64,000 nucleotides of DNA from Spirosoma oryzae (GCF_003002825.1 NZ_PVTE01000012.1:1-64000), one strand, 5' to 3'; counted from the stretch's first letter, positions 40,111-50,354 are shown. Numbers and translations are program-made. The notes: generated by a model from the sequence alone, not told the origin.

Positions 40111-43100
40111 CTAGCGAACCAGCAGTACCGACCCACGCTTGACAAGCTTTCCACGATCGGGAAATGACTCGCTTTTATAGGTGAGTACGTACGGATACAA
40201 CATCGACGGATAGTCGGACCCACGGTAGGTGCCGTCCCACTTCTGCTCCGGATTAGTCGACACGAAAATCACCTCACCCCAGCGATTATAAACCCGCATC
40301 TCGTAGTCGGTGATGTAGTTACTGAACACCTGGAACTGATCGTTGATACCGTCATTGTTGGGCGAGAACGCGTCGGGTACGTTCACACGGGGTTCGCACT
40401 GGTTGATTACGCTGGCCGTAGCTGAAGCAGTGCAGCCAAGCGGATCAGTAACCCGCAGGATGTAGTTTCCGACCTGGCTAACGGGTAGTATGCGAGCCGT
40501 ATCGGCCAGGGGTCGTCCGTCGCTACCTAACCATCGAAATTGCAGGCCAGTAGCTCCATTGGCTACCAGTTGCGTTCGGCCCTGATCGCCGACACACAGA
40601 GCCGCCTGCTGCGTAAAGGAGAAGTTAGGTGCGGGTCGATCGGCAACCTGTACGCTACTGCTCCCCTTACACCCTGTCTGCGTATTGGTTACCGTGACGC
40701 TGTACGAACCCGGCTGACTGACGTTGATGGTCGGTGATGTGGCCCCATTGCTCCACTGATACACGTTTCCCGTCAGGTCGCCCGTTACCAGCGACAACGA
40801 TACTGCCTGACCGATACACTTCGGTGGCGCAGCCGCCAACCGGGCAAATCCGGCGCTGTCTAGCCCAACTACGATACTGTCCCGATTAGCTTTACAGCCG
40901 TTGGCATCCTGCACCTGTACGTTATACCGCCCCGGTGCGGCTTTGTCGAAGATGGGTGTCGAGGCAATCAGGTTATTGTTCTGGTCGAGCCAGACGTAGG
41001 CCACCGCTGTTCCGCCCGTTATGTTCAGACTGATCGTGCCACTATTCGGTATGCTACAAAGCGCATCGCGCACAGTCGGCGTCAATGCCAGCTGGTTCGC
41101 TGTCGATTTGAGCTGAAACGCCGAGTCGACCCGGCAGGTGTGCACGCTATCGGTTACGCGCACGCTATACCGCCCTTCGACTAAGTTTGTCAGCTGGGCG
41201 GTTCCCGGTAGTACAGCACCGTCAGTTCGTGTCCAGGCGTACGTATACGTGTAGCTGCCGGCTGGCGTAACCGTTAGCGCGATGGCTCCATCGGCCGACG
41301 TACAGGAGCGTGGACCAGTCAGCGCAGCCCGCAATTGAATTTTAGGCAGTTCGCTGACCCGAATCGTATCGCTGTTTTCACAGACAGCATTATCCGTTGG
41401 GAATGTTGCCGTCACACTATATACGCCAGCAGCTGTCGTGGTAATCGTCTTCGTTGTGGCTCCCGTATTCCAGCGGAAGTTTCGCCAGACCTGCTGTGGT
41501 ACGGTCAACTCAATAGTCAATTTATAACAGGTTAGTGTATCGGGACCCAGATTGAGCGAAGGCACTGGCCTGATCTGCACCCGAATCGTATCGCTCTTAT
41601 AACACTCACCGTTCGAGGCAAAACCGATAGCGTAATAGAAACCCGGTTGGGTAAACGTAATCGTCTTCTGTCGCCCCGCCACAGCGCCGTTGACCAGCCA
41701 GACGTAGTTGGTTGCCGGTACTTTCAGATCGAGCGTAATACCTCGTCGGTTACAAATCACTGTGTCAGGCCCCAAATTCATCTGCTCGGGCGTTGCCAGA
41801 ATCGTGATTGTCCGGTCAATAATTGTATCCTTACAAATCCCGCCCGTGCTGTTTTGTGTCACGATATGAAAGCTAACCTTATACTGCCCCGGCTGCTGAT
41901 AGGTGTGCCGTTGTGGCTGCAATGCCGTCGTCGACACGGGCACGCTGCCATCACCGAAGCTCCAGGTGTAGGTTTCTTTCAGCTTGGGACAGTTTGGACT
42001 TCCCTGAAACACGGTTGGCTGACGGGCGCAGGTATCCGAGTAGGTAAAGCCCGGCCCACTCGACTGATCGTTAAAGTTCGACACCAGGTTGGGCAAACCC
42101 AGTTGGCTCGTCTTACCACCCAATGACTGACCCGCCGGATTGAAGCGTAGACTGTCGAGCAAACCGCCATTCGGATTTTCGATGGTCCCCAGGGTATTGC
42201 TACCTTTCACCGCTACATAGATTCGTCCGTCCGGGCCAATCTGTATCGACCCATACTGACGGGTTGAACTACTATCAATTACCGTTCGCGATCGGGCCAG
42301 GAGTGAGTCGGGCTGGTTCAGATCATAGCTAACGATGTAGGATAATCCTTTCTGACTACCGTCGCTGTTTGTGTCAGCCAGCATCGTTATGTACAGACTC
42401 TTACCGTCGGGCGAGAATTCGACACCGTACGCTTTCGGCGGGGCCGGCCCCAGGTCGATCGTTTTATTGTACGTAAGTGCGCCCGTTGAGTCATTGAAGG
42501 TAAACAGTTCGACGGAGTTGCGGGGTGGCCCCGGTACAACCACGGCCATCGGCCTGCTGGCACCGTTAACGCTGGCCGTATCCGCCGGGCCGATCTTCAT
42601 ATAGCCTTCACCGTTCACAGTCGCCGTAGCCGATGTGCCGCCGGTAATCGTCGTCGCCGATGATGGATTATCAGCCTTCGTCAGGTGGCGCACCTGATAC
42701 TGGTTCGTACCGAAAACACGGTTGATTACCCAGAATGTCGAATCCCGTTCGTTCTTGACCGAAGCCGACTGCTCGGTGCCCTGGCCGGGCGCGTTGATGG
42801 GAATATTTTTTTGAATAACAGCACCTTTACCCTTCTCCTGGCGCATATCGACAATGCTGTAAGCCAGTTGCTTGGTGCCGTTAATTTCGGTAGTCGTGTA
42901 TACGTAATAGAGATACTCACACCCACGACAGGTCGGTTTCGGCACGATCAGCGCCGATTGTGTGGAGCGCCTGTTTCCGCCCAGCCTGATTGGCGTAGCC
43001 GTAGCCGCAGAGTCTCTGGGGTCCAGCGATCTCAGAGGTTTGCCATCTTTCCCGTAGATGGTTATTCCGTCCGTGTAAAACAGCAATTGACCCTTCGTAT

Positions 43101-43839
43101 TCGCAATTGAAGACGATCCTTCGATCGTGCTAAGGTTCCCATCTGTAATCGGTTTCGGGGTACCACCACCACCAAAATCCAGACCGGCGTTCTGGCCAAA
43201 ATACCACTTTACCCCCTGCGACTCTTTCTTCTCACCGCAGACGTCTACGTTTATACGATCCTGGTACGTACAGCCGCTTTGGTTCGTCACTTCAACGGAA
43301 TAGCAACCCGAACTGTCAACATCGATCGACTGTGTCGTCTGCCCTTTCGGGTACCAGAGAAAGGTCAGTCCTGACTGGGGGGGGCCGCTCGCATACGGGT
43401 CAAGCGTAATACGTTCGCCTTGACAGATAGTGGTATCCGTTCGCCAGCCAGCAAACGACTGCGGCCGGTCGAATATGGTAACAAACTGGCTGGTTGTTAC
43501 CGTAGTCGCGCTAGTTGTTCTGGTTAACGTTACGGTATACGTACCCGCCTGCTGGAATACGTGATTAACCGCCGAATCAGCTACTGCTGTTTTCGTTACC
43601 GCGCTACTGCCATCGCCGAAATTCCAGACGCGCGTTGTTACGCCGGTGCGCTCCAGATCAACGAATCGAATCGAATCCGCGCCACAATCCCGATCGGGCA
43701 CGCAAAACTTCTGCGTCGTCACGGTAAAGCTCTTTGGTTCCGTCTGTGCCCACGCGCTGCCAGCCCCCAAAAGCAGGCACAGCAGCCACAGCAGCCACAG
43801 CAACCCCGTTAAATGCGTACACTTTGTAAAGACTTTCAT
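40111..43839 (-). CDS. Large PKD-repeat surface protein with gliding-motility C-terminal domain (T9SS type B)
   Basis: A 1242-aa secreted protein with a signal peptide (very hydrophobic residues 8-30, WAQ end). A first PKD-like domain (VWNFGDGSS, about 75-83) and an Ig-like segment are followed by a region of about 350 residues of beta-propeller character (WYFGQNAGLDFGGGG start), a second PKD domain (YTWSFGDGS, about 630) and several more SprB-like Ig repeats with GTYSVTVT-type strands. It ends in the CHU_C gliding-motility C-terminal domain: PDAFSPNNDGINDQF, YNRWGEVIF, WDGTYRG. That domain directs export and anchoring by the type IX system. It is divergent from a PorP/SprF gene. Confidence 0.92.
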   Translation of the reverse strand: MKVFTKCTHLTGLLWLLWLLCLLLGAGSAWAQTEPKSFTVTTQKFCVPDRDCGADSIRFVDLERTGVTTRVWNFGDGSSAVTKTAVADSAVNHVFQQAGTYTVTLTRTTSATTVTTSQFVTIFDRPQSFAGWRTDTTICQGERITLDPYASGPPQSGLTFLWYPKGQTTQSIDVDSSGCYSVEVTNQSGCTYQDRINVDVCGEKKESQGVKWYFGQNAGLDFGGGGTPKPITDGNLSTIEGSSSIANTKGQLLFYTDGITIYGKDGKPLRSLDPRDSAATATPIRLGGNRRSTQSALIVPKPTCRGCEYLYYVYTTTEINGTKQLAYSIVDMRQEKGKGAVIQKNIPINAPGQGTEQSASVKNERDSTFWVINRVFGTNQYQVRHLTKADNPSSATTITGGTSATATVNGEGYMKIGPADTASVNGASRPMAVVVPGPPRNSVELFTFNDSTGALTYNKTIDLGPAPPKAYGVEFSPDGKSLYITMLADTNSDGSQKGLSYIVSYDLNQPDSLLARSRTVIDSSSTRQYGSIQIGPDGRIYVAVKGSNTLGTIENPNGGLLDSLRFNPAGQSLGGKTSQLGLPNLVSNFNDQSSGPGFTYSDTCARQPTVFQGSPNCPKLKETYTWSFGDGSVPVSTTALQPQRHTYQQPGQYKVSFHIVTQNSTGGICKDTIIDRTITILATPEQMNLGPDTVICNRRGITLDLKVPATNYVWLVNGAVAGRQKTITFTQPGFYYAIGFASNGECYKSDTIRVQIRPVPSLNLGPDTLTCYKLTIELTVPQQVWRNFRWNTGATTKTITTTAAGVYSVTATFPTDNAVCENSDTIRVSELPKIQLRAALTGPRSCTSADGAIALTVTPAGSYTYTYAWTRTDGAVLPGTAQLTNLVEGRYSVRVTDSVHTCRVDSAFQLKSTANQLALTPTVRDALCSIPNSGTISLNITGGTAVAYVWLDQNNNLIASTPIFDKAAPGRYNVQVQDANGCKANRDSIVVGLDSAGFARLAAAPPKCIGQAVSLSLVTGDLTGNVYQWSNGATSPTINVSQPGSYSVTVTNTQTGCKGSSSVQVADRPAPNFSFTQQAALCVGDQGRTQLVANGATGLQFRWLGSDGRPLADTARILPVSQVGNYILRVTDPLGCTASATASVINQCEPRVNVPDAFSPNNDGINDQFQVFSNYITDYEMRVYNRWGEVIFVSTNPEQKWDGTYRGSDYPSMLYPYVLTYKSESFPDRGKLVKRGSVLLVR

Positions 43840-44075
43840 GGAACTGGCTGCTACCTGTATTCTCCCGCACAATTTCGCTCCTGCACATATCATACTATGG
43901 GAGCACTACGTTAGTATAAACGATGTTGAGGTACTAAAATTTTATCCGCCCGGCGGAGGAAACAGCACGGCAAAATCCGTTAGCTTTAAGGCTGGTCTGT
44001 TGGTTATCTATACCAACTTATGTTGACTAGTGTTGCAACCGCGAAGTTGGTCCAACTGTTGCTTTACGACTTCTT

Positions 44076-45104
44076 ATGTTTAAGAAATACCTGTCTGTAG
44101 TACTGTTTTTTGTGTCGGTTCGGCTCGCCATAGCGCAGGACCCACAGTTTACACAGTTCTATGCAGCACCCCTTTATCTCAACCCTGCCTTCGCCGGATC
44201 GGCTTACGCACCACGCCTGACGGCAAACTACCGGAATCAGTGGCCGGCCATCACCAGCTACGTCACGACCATGGTTGGCTTCGACCATTATTTCGATCGT
44301 ATCAACAGTGGCGTGGGCCTGATTATCAATAACGACAATCAGGGACAGGGCCGCATTCAGGCTACCGAGATAGGTCTGCAATATGCTTACCAGTTTCAAA
44401 TCAGCGAAACATCGACCGTACGGCTTGGCCTACAGGGATCGTATGTTAACCGGAACATCAACTATTTTGGTCTGACCTTCGGCGATCAGTTTAACGACAG
44501 AGGGTTCATATCGGGTAGTGTCACAGGCGATCCGATAGCGCAGGGCGGCTTTCCCAAGAACAAATACCTCGATTTCTCGACGGGTGGGCTGGTTTTTTCC
44601 GATTGGTATTGGGTTGGCGTATCGGCGCACCACATCAACCGGCCCGATCAGGGCTTCTTTGTCAGTGGCCGGAGCCGCCTGCCGATGAAAGGGAGTATTC
44701 ATGCCGGGCTACGTATTCCACTCAACGGTGTTACAGGCCTCTCCGACGAACTGGACCGGGAGATTAGTATTTCGCCGGTAATTCTCTACAAGTTTCAGGG
44801 CAAGTACGATCAGCTTGATCTGGGGGCTTATCTGACGTATTCGCCCATCACCATTGGTGCCTATTACCGTGGTATTCCCTTCAAGAAATACGAGCCAACG
44901 ATCAACAACAATGATGCAGTAGCCCTGCTGGCAGGTTATCGGGTCGACAAGTTTTCGATCGGCTACAGTTATGATGCCACAATTTCGTCGCTGAGCGGTA
45001 GCGGTGGCTCGCACGAACTGTCGCTGTCGTACATTTTCGACAAGCCCGAGCGTCGTACCGGTGTCCGCCGGCGCGACAAAAAGCTGCCCTGTCCAAAGTT
45101 CTAG
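44076..45104 (+). CDS. PorP/SprF-family type IX secretion membrane protein
   Basis: A 342-aa outer-membrane protein with a signal peptide (to about residue 21, IAQ). The family start PQFTQFYAAPLYLNPAFAG (about 23-41) is clear, followed by repeated barrel strands, and the last strands end in SLSYIFD (about 317-323). SprF-like proteins help export and anchor type B T9SS substrates such as SprB. The neighbour on the other strand is exactly such a substrate, so the pair is a probable secretion-partner unit. Confidence 0.93.
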   Translation: MFKKYLSVVLFFVSVRLAIAQDPQFTQFYAAPLYLNPAFAGSAYAPRLTANYRNQWPAITSYVTTMVGFDHYFDRINSGVGLIINNDNQGQGRIQATEIGLQYAYQFQISETSTVRLGLQGSYVNRNINYFGLTFGDQFNDRGFISGSVTGDPIAQGGFPKNKYLDFSTGGLVFSDWYWVGVSAHHINRPDQGFFVSGRSRLPMKGSIHAGLRIPLNGVTGLSDELDREISISPVILYKFQGKYDQLDLGAYLTYSPITIGAYYRGIPFKKYEPTINNNDAVALLAGYRVDKFSIGYSYDATISSLSGSGGSHELSLSYIFDKPERRTGVRRRDKKLPCPKF

Positions 45105-45105
45105 A

Positions 45106-45190
45106 AACGGTTTTCGGTTTTCAGTATACGGTTCACGGTAACGTGTACACGACCAGCTACTGTAACCCGTATACTGGAAACCGAACACTG
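45106..45190. repeat. ACGGTTT-family palindrome between convergent genes
   Basis: The left arm 45106-45141 contains AAACGGTTTTCGGTTTTCAG and TATACGGTTCACGGTAAC; the right arm 45157-45190 contains CTACTGTAACCCGTATACTG and GAAACCGAACACTG. It occupies the whole gap between the stops of the PorP/SprF gene (45104) and aspartate kinase (45193). Confidence 0.88.
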
Positions 45191-45192
45191 AC

Positions 45193-46431
45193 CTAAGCTT
45201 CTTTCACCACCAGTTGCACCGTATACCGGCTTTTCTGCTCCAGCAACAGGCGCTTGTTGACCAGTACCCGGTCGATCGTGCTTTGGTCATAGTAGCGAAT
45301 CGTGATCAGCTCCAGGCCGTCGTTGTAGCTAACCTGGAAATCCTGTCGGAGCATGTCGAGCAGGGATTTGATGCGAGTTTGATCGTTATCAACGACGACC
45401 GAGAAGCTGATCGCTGTATTCTGCATCAGATTGATCTTCACCCCCGCCTGCGCAAACCGACCGAAGATTCGGCTTAGATTATCTTCGGCAATGAACGAGA
45501 AATCGGTCGGGTGCAGCGAAATCAGTAGCTGATTGACCTTGAAGATAAACGACGGGGTTGTCAGGTGCTGCCCGATATCACCGATCATCGTCCCCGGTGC
45601 CTCGGTGTCGATGAATGAACGGACGTAGAGCGGAATATGCTTGTTTTGAAGCGGCTTGATCGTCTTGGGGTGAATGACCGTTGCCCCGTAATACGCCAGC
45701 TCAATGGCATCCTGATAGGTGATTCGCTGCAACAGTACGGTATCGTCGAACCACTTCGGATCGGCATTCAGTACCCCCGGTACATCCTTCCAGATCGTCA
45801 CGCTTTCCGCGTTTAGACAGAAAGCGACAATAGCCGCAGAATAGTCGGACCCTTCCCGCCCCAGCGTCGTAGTTCGACCGTCAGCTGCCTGCCCGATAAA
45901 CCCCTGAATAATGGAGACCTGCTGTTTATCGACCGCGTCGATGATCCGCTTCTTCGTCTCTGTCCAGTCGACTTTACCTTCCCGAAACGTAACGTCGGTA
46001 CGGACGAGCTGACGAGCATCCAGCCACCGGGTCGGTATGCCCGCACGTTGCAGATGAGCCGCGATGATCTGGGTCGACAACACTTCGCCGAGCGACACGA
46101 TTTGGTCGTATACCTCATCGGTACCGCCAGCAGGGGCCGACGTCGTCAGCGACTCAAGACCAGCCAATGTTTGGTAGACGGCCGAAAAATCGCCGGTTAG
46201 TCCGGCCATGATTCCTTCGTGATAGGCCCGGACCTGCGTCAATTTGGCGTCGACCGTTGGACGCTCGTTCGCAATCCACGCCCAGACCAGTTCTTCCAGT
46301 GCGTTCGTCGTCTTCCCCATCGCCGACACGATCACCGCCGATTTCATACCCTGTTGCCGAACGATTCGAGCCAGATTCTGAACGCCCGCAGCATCCTTCA
46401 CCGATGCCCCACCAAACTTGAATACTTTCAT
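45193..46431 (-). CDS. Aspartate kinase (monofunctional)
   Basis: A 412-aa aspartokinase, first step of the lysine/threonine/methionine/DAP pathway. The N-terminal KFGGASVKDA (5-14) is the family signature; catalytic residues in TLGREGSDYSA (about 190-200) and the C-terminal ACT domains (SLHPTDFSFIAEDNL, NTAISFSVVVDN) follow. No homoserine dehydrogenase domain is fused, so it is the monofunctional type. It lies downstream of nothing obvious in the pathway. The palindromic C-family repeat separates it from dxs. Confidence 0.92.
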   Translation of the reverse strand: MKVFKFGGASVKDAAGVQNLARIVRQQGMKSAVIVSAMGKTTNALEELVWAWIANERPTVDAKLTQVRAYHEGIMAGLTGDFSAVYQTLAGLESLTTSAPAGGTDEVYDQIVSLGEVLSTQIIAAHLQRAGIPTRWLDARQLVRTDVTFREGKVDWTETKKRIIDAVDKQQVSIIQGFIGQAADGRTTTLGREGSDYSAAIVAFCLNAESVTIWKDVPGVLNADPKWFDDTVLLQRITYQDAIELAYYGATVIHPKTIKPLQNKHIPLYVRSFIDTEAPGTMIGDIGQHLTTPSFIFKVNQLLISLHPTDFSFIAEDNLSRIFGRFAQAGVKINLMQNTAISFSVVVDNDQTRIKSLLDMLRQDFQVSYNDGLELITIRYYDQSTIDRVLVNKRLLLEQKSRYTVQLVVKEA

Positions 46432-46447
46432 ATATCAACAAAACAAA

Positions 46448-46508
46448 GACAGGATTACAGGATTGGCAGGATGATATTTTCAAATCCCGTCAATCCCGTA
46501 ATCCTGTC
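46448..46508. repeat. ACAGGATT-family palindrome
   Basis: The left arm 46448-46473 contains GACAGGATTACAGGATT and GGCAGGAT; the right arm 46480-46508 contains CAAATCCCGTCAATCCCG and TAATCCTGTC. The right arm ends 13 bases from the dxs stop (46521). It is the third member of its family in the window. Confidence 0.88.
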
Positions 46509-46520
46509 AGAAATCGTTTA

Positions 46521-48455
46521 TCAGATTACTACCGTGCGGCCGGTAAATATCAGTTCGCGAACGGCATTCGCTATACCTTGTGGATCGAAGCCGCACTCGT
46601 TGTGAAGCTGAATCTGCTCGCCGTGTTCAACGACGGCATCCGGAATACCGAGCCGCTTTACCCGAGCCATATAGCCGTGATTTGCCATAAACTCCAGTAC
46701 AGCGCTACCAAAACCACCCATCAGACAGCCGTCTTCTACGGTCAATACCTTGTCGAAACGGCTGAAGATCTGATGCAATAGTGCTTCGTCCAGCGGTTTC
46801 ACGTACCGCATATCATAATGAGCTGGCTGAATACCTTCTTTTGCCAGCATCGTAACAGCGTCCACCGCGTAATTACCGATGTGGCCAATGGTCAGTATCG
46901 CAACCTCTTCGCCCTCACTGACTAGTCGGCCTTTACCGATTTCCTGCGCTTCGAACGGTGTTTTCCAGTTGGGCATAACCCCTTCGCCACGGGGATAACG
47001 AATTGTGAACGCATGTTTACCCTGCTGTACTTTCTCCGACTGGGCCGTGTACATCATGTTCCGCAACTCCTGCTCATTCATCGGCGCAGCGACGATCATG
47101 TTTGGAATGCAGCGCATGAAGGCGATGTCGTAGGCTCCGTGATGCGTCGGCCCATCGGCACCGGCAAAGCCAGCCCGATCAAGACAGAAGATCACGGGTA
47201 ACTCCTGAATGCAGACGTCGTGAATGACCTGGTCGTACGCTCGCTGCATAAACGTCGAATAGATATTGCAGAACACAATTTCGCCCTGCGCAGCCATACC
47301 GGCCGAGAACGTAACGGCATGCTGTTCGGCAATACCTACGTCGAACGCCCGCTTCGGCATGACTTTCATCATGATGTTCATTGACGAACCCGACGGCATA
47401 GCTGGTGTCACGCCCACGATAAGTGGGTTTTGCTCTGCCAGCTCGACCAGCGTATTCCCAAACACATCCTGGTATTTGGGCGGCTGGGGTGTGTCGTACA
47501 CTTTCTTCTGAATGACCCCCGTCACCTTGTCGAACAGACCCGGCGCGTGCCATTTGGTCTGATCTTTTTCGGCTGGCGCGTACCCTTTCCCTTTTACGGT
47601 CAGTACGTGTAGCAGTTTCGGGCCGGGAATTTTTTTCAGATCGTCCAGCACACTCGTCAGATGATCGATGTCGTGACCATCGATCGGGCCGAAGTACCGC
47701 AGGTTCAGCGACTCGAACAGGTTACTCTGATCCAGCAGCGACGATTTGATGCTCGATTCGACCTTCGATACGATCTCTTGTGCGCTCTTACCGAACTTAC
47801 TCATTTTACCGAGCAGGTTCCACACTTCCTCCTTGACCTTGTTATAGGTTTGCGAGGTCGTAATGTCCGTCAGGTACTCACGGAGAGCGCCTACGTTTGG
47901 GTCGATGCTGATGCAGTTGTCGTTGAGAACGATCAGCAGGTTACTGTCGGTAGCACCAGCATGGTTCATTCCTTCAAACGCTTCGCCAGCCGTCATGGCA
48001 CCATCGCCAATTACGGCGATGTGGTGCCGCTCGTGATTACCCTGAAGCTGGGAAGCTACAGCCATGCCCAAAGCCGCTGAAATCGACGTCGACGAGTGCC
48101 CTACGCCGAACGCGTCGTACTCGCTTTCCTTGCGTTTGGGAAAGCCGGACAGGCCTTTATAGAAGCGGTTCGTATGAAATTTCTCCCGCCGACCGGTCAG
48201 GATTTTATGCCCGTATGCCTGATGACCAACGTCCCAGATGAGTTTGTCGTCGGGCGTGTTGAACACATAATGCAGGGCGACGGTCAGCTCAACTACCCCT
48301 AGACTGGCCCCAAAGTGCCCGCCGAAGACAGACACATCATCGATAATAAATTGGCGAAGCTCGTCGGCGAGCTGGAACAAACGGGATTTATCGAGTTTGC
48401 GAAGGTCGTCGGGCGTGTTGATGGTGGCCAGTAGTGGGCCGGGGGTGATCAGCAT
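46521..48455 (-). CDS. dxs: 1-deoxy-D-xylulose-5-phosphate synthase
   Basis: A 644-aa thiamine-diphosphate enzyme, first step of the MEP isoprenoid pathway. The ThDP-binding block GDGAMTAGEAFEGMNHAG (about 150-167) includes the metal ligands, GHQAYGHKI (about 77-85) is the conserved substrate region, and the transketolase-type central domain has DVGIAEQHAVTFSAGMA (about 370-386) with the catalytic glutamate. The C-terminal domain includes VLTVEDGCLMGGFGSAV. Full length and intact. The next gene upstream, beyond a gap of about 190 bp, is a rhomboid. Confidence 0.96.
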   Translation of the reverse strand: MLITPGPLLATINTPDDLRKLDKSRLFQLADELRQFIIDDVSVFGGHFGASLGVVELTVALHYVFNTPDDKLIWDVGHQAYGHKILTGRREKFHTNRFYKGLSGFPKRKESEYDAFGVGHSSTSISAALGMAVASQLQGNHERHHIAVIGDGAMTAGEAFEGMNHAGATDSNLLIVLNDNCISIDPNVGALREYLTDITTSQTYNKVKEEVWNLLGKMSKFGKSAQEIVSKVESSIKSSLLDQSNLFESLNLRYFGPIDGHDIDHLTSVLDDLKKIPGPKLLHVLTVKGKGYAPAEKDQTKWHAPGLFDKVTGVIQKKVYDTPQPPKYQDVFGNTLVELAEQNPLIVGVTPAMPSGSSMNIMMKVMPKRAFDVGIAEQHAVTFSAGMAAQGEIVFCNIYSTFMQRAYDQVIHDVCIQELPVIFCLDRAGFAGADGPTHHGAYDIAFMRCIPNMIVAAPMNEQELRNMMYTAQSEKVQQGKHAFTIRYPRGEGVMPNWKTPFEAQEIGKGRLVSEGEEVAILTIGHIGNYAVDAVTMLAKEGIQPAHYDMRYVKPLDEALLHQIFSRFDKVLTVEDGCLMGGFGSAVLEFMANHGYMARVKRLGIPDAVVEHGEQIQLHNECGFDPQGIANAVRELIFTGRTVVI

Positions 48456-48581
48456 GATACGTGACTAATAAGTATCTGTGTGACAACAACAACCGTTTGG
48501 TTTGCAATGTTCACCACGACGGATTTGCCGTGTTGTTGGCGTAACGAAAGTAGTGCAATTTCCGGAATATATAAATAAACG

Positions 48582-48624
48582 AAGCCCTCACCCGCCTGGA
48601 TTCGCGCAAACGGTGTGAGGGCTT
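48582..48624 (-). terminator. Possible terminator of the mutL-rhomboid operon
   Basis: AAGCCCTCAC (48582-48591) and GTGAGGGCTT (48615-48624) form a perfect 10-bp stem with a 23-base loop. It is 19 bases past the rhomboid stop at 48643. The following minus-strand sequence is T-rich but not a clean U-run, so efficiency is uncertain. Confidence 0.65.
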
Positions 48625-48642
48625 ATCTTATTTTAGTACCGA

Positions 48643-49563
48643 TCAGTTGCGTTGACTGGCCCGGAATAACTTCTGCTTTTCTTCCCGGGTCAGACTTTCG
48701 TAGCCCGATCTGGAAATTTTGTCCAAAATCATATCGACTTCGTCCTGATCGGGCGTGTTAACCGAGGTGCTGGTGCTTCCGGCGGCATAGCTACTCGTAG
48801 CAGCACCGGCGCTACTCCGCTGCCGGTACGATACACGCACGGGTGGCTTGGGCCGTACCAGATTGTTCCAGGATTCCATCACCCAATAAATTGGCCGGCC
48901 AATGTCGGTTCCGTTCTGAAGCATTTTTACGTAAGCGAAGCCGAGAACGGCCCCACCCAGATGGGCCAGGTGCCCGCCCGCGTTAACCCCAGCTGTTTGC
49001 GCAAACGACAGAATAATAAAGAAGAAAACGATGTATTTAATCCGAACGGCTCCGAGAAACAGCAGGTGAAATGTGTAATTCGGCAACAGGGTTGCAGCCC
49101 CAACAGCGACCGCATACGCAGCCCCCGATGCACCCAGCATCAGTGCGGTATCGGCCTGGTGCTGAAAATACGGAACCGTGTTATAAATAGCCAGGTAAAG
49201 AACCCCGCCGGCCACACCGCCCATAAAGTACAGCCCGACCAGCCGCCGGTTACCCAGATATTCGTCAATCAGCCGCCCAAACCAGTACAGAAACAGCATG
49301 TTGTACAGGATATGGAAAATATCGTCGTGGGCGAAGAAGTACGTAAACAGCGTCCAGGGTTTGTGCAGAAAGGCCTGGATGCTGCCGGGAATCATGATTT
49401 GCTGCCGGATCAGGTAATACATCCCCTGATTGTCGGCCATCATGAATCCGATCTTAGCCAGCAGCAGCAGTAAAAAAACAACTGTATTGACTAGTATGAT
49501 CTGCACCAACGTGTTGTTGGGCTTGTTGAATTCGCTCCGAAAATCATCAAACAACCCGCTCAT
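48643..49563 (-). CDS. Rhomboid-family intramembrane protease (306 aa)
   Basis: A 306-aa protein with about six transmembrane segments and a long polar C-terminal tail. The catalytic serine is in GASGAAYAV (about 144-152), and the histidine in GGHLAHLGGAVLG (about 197-209). Before the serine, a membrane region carries HDDIFHILYNMLFLYWFGR (about 74-92). The tail (residues about 245-306, S/T/A-rich and then helical) may be regulatory. It is encoded 2 bp after a second rhomboid and downstream of mutL. Substrates unknown. Confidence 0.92.
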   Translation of the reverse strand: MSGLFDDFRSEFNKPNNTLVQIILVNTVVFLLLLLAKIGFMMADNQGMYYLIRQQIMIPGSIQAFLHKPWTLFTYFFAHDDIFHILYNMLFLYWFGRLIDEYLGNRRLVGLYFMGGVAGGVLYLAIYNTVPYFQHQADTALMLGASGAAYAVAVGAATLLPNYTFHLLFLGAVRIKYIVFFFIILSFAQTAGVNAGGHLAHLGGAVLGFAYVKMLQNGTDIGRPIYWVMESWNNLVRPKPPVRVSYRQRSSAGAATSSYAAGSTSTSVNTPDQDEVDMILDKISRSGYESLTREEKQKLFRASQRN

Positions 49564-49565
49564 TC

Positions 49566-50354
49566 TTAGTAAAACGTTTTCCGTTGTGAATTCCAGTATT
49601 TAACCAGTATATACGCAAATAGCATTCCACCGATATGGGCGAAGTGTGCTACGTTATCGCCTGACTGCTGATAGACGCCCGAGTACAGTTCGAATGCCCC
49701 GTAAAGGATAACGAAGTACTTCGCTTTGATTGGTATAGGCGGAAACAATAAAAGTAGCTCAGTGTTTGGAAACAGCAGCCCAAACGCCATCAACACACCA
49801 AATATCGCACCCGACGCGCCAACCATCGGCTGATCGACCTGCTGCCCGAACAATTTATTGACGATTTTCAGGCTACCCTGCACGTAGTCAGGGTTTGTCG
49901 GCTGTGCCTGATAGCTATCAATGAACTGAGACAGGTTGTCGTAGTAAACACCCGCATGTTCCGTAATAAACGCCGAAAAACCGTCGGGAGTCGGGTTGGC
50001 CCGGTAGTCACGCACAGCTTCATATACGGCAGATACCTCGTAATAGTTAACCCCGGAGAACAGCAGGGCCGCCCCCAGTCCACAGAAAAAGTAAAAAAAC
50101 GTAAAGCGTCTCGGCCCCCAGTAGCGCTCCAGCATCGGCCCGAAAACGATCAATCCGATCATGTTGCTGAAAATGTGCCCCAGTCCGCCGTGCAGAAACA
50201 TATGGGTCAGCAACTGTATGGGATTGAACAGGTCGGACAGAAACGAGTGAAGCCCGTACAACTCTACAAGATTCGGGTTAAAAGACGTAATCATATACGC
50301 GATTACGTTCAGAATCAGGAGTGCACGAACGACTGGGGTAATATTATTGAACAT
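49566..50354 (-). CDS. Rhomboid-family intramembrane protease (262 aa)
   Basis: A 262-aa protein with six membrane segments. The rhomboid motifs are present: HMFLHGGLGHIFSNM (about 51-65), the catalytic serine in GASGAIFGVLMAFG (about 179-192), and the catalytic histidine in NVAHFAHIGGMLFAY (about 233-247). Residues about 100-165 form an inserted loop before the serine. It starts 33 bp after mutL ends and precedes the second rhomboid by 2 bp. Two tandem rhomboids with a repair gene is a layout I know only as an observation in this lineage. Confidence 0.92.
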   Translation of the reverse strand: MFNNITPVVRALLILNVIAYMITSFNPNLVELYGLHSFLSDLFNPIQLLTHMFLHGGLGHIFSNMIGLIVFGPMLERYWGPRRFTFFYFFCGLGAALLFSGVNYYEVSAVYEAVRDYRANPTPDGFSAFITEHAGVYYDNLSQFIDSYQAQPTNPDYVQGSLKIVNKLFGQQVDQPMVGASGAIFGVLMAFGLLFPNTELLLLFPPIPIKAKYFVILYGAFELYSGVYQQSGDNVAHFAHIGGMLFAYILVKYWNSQRKTFY

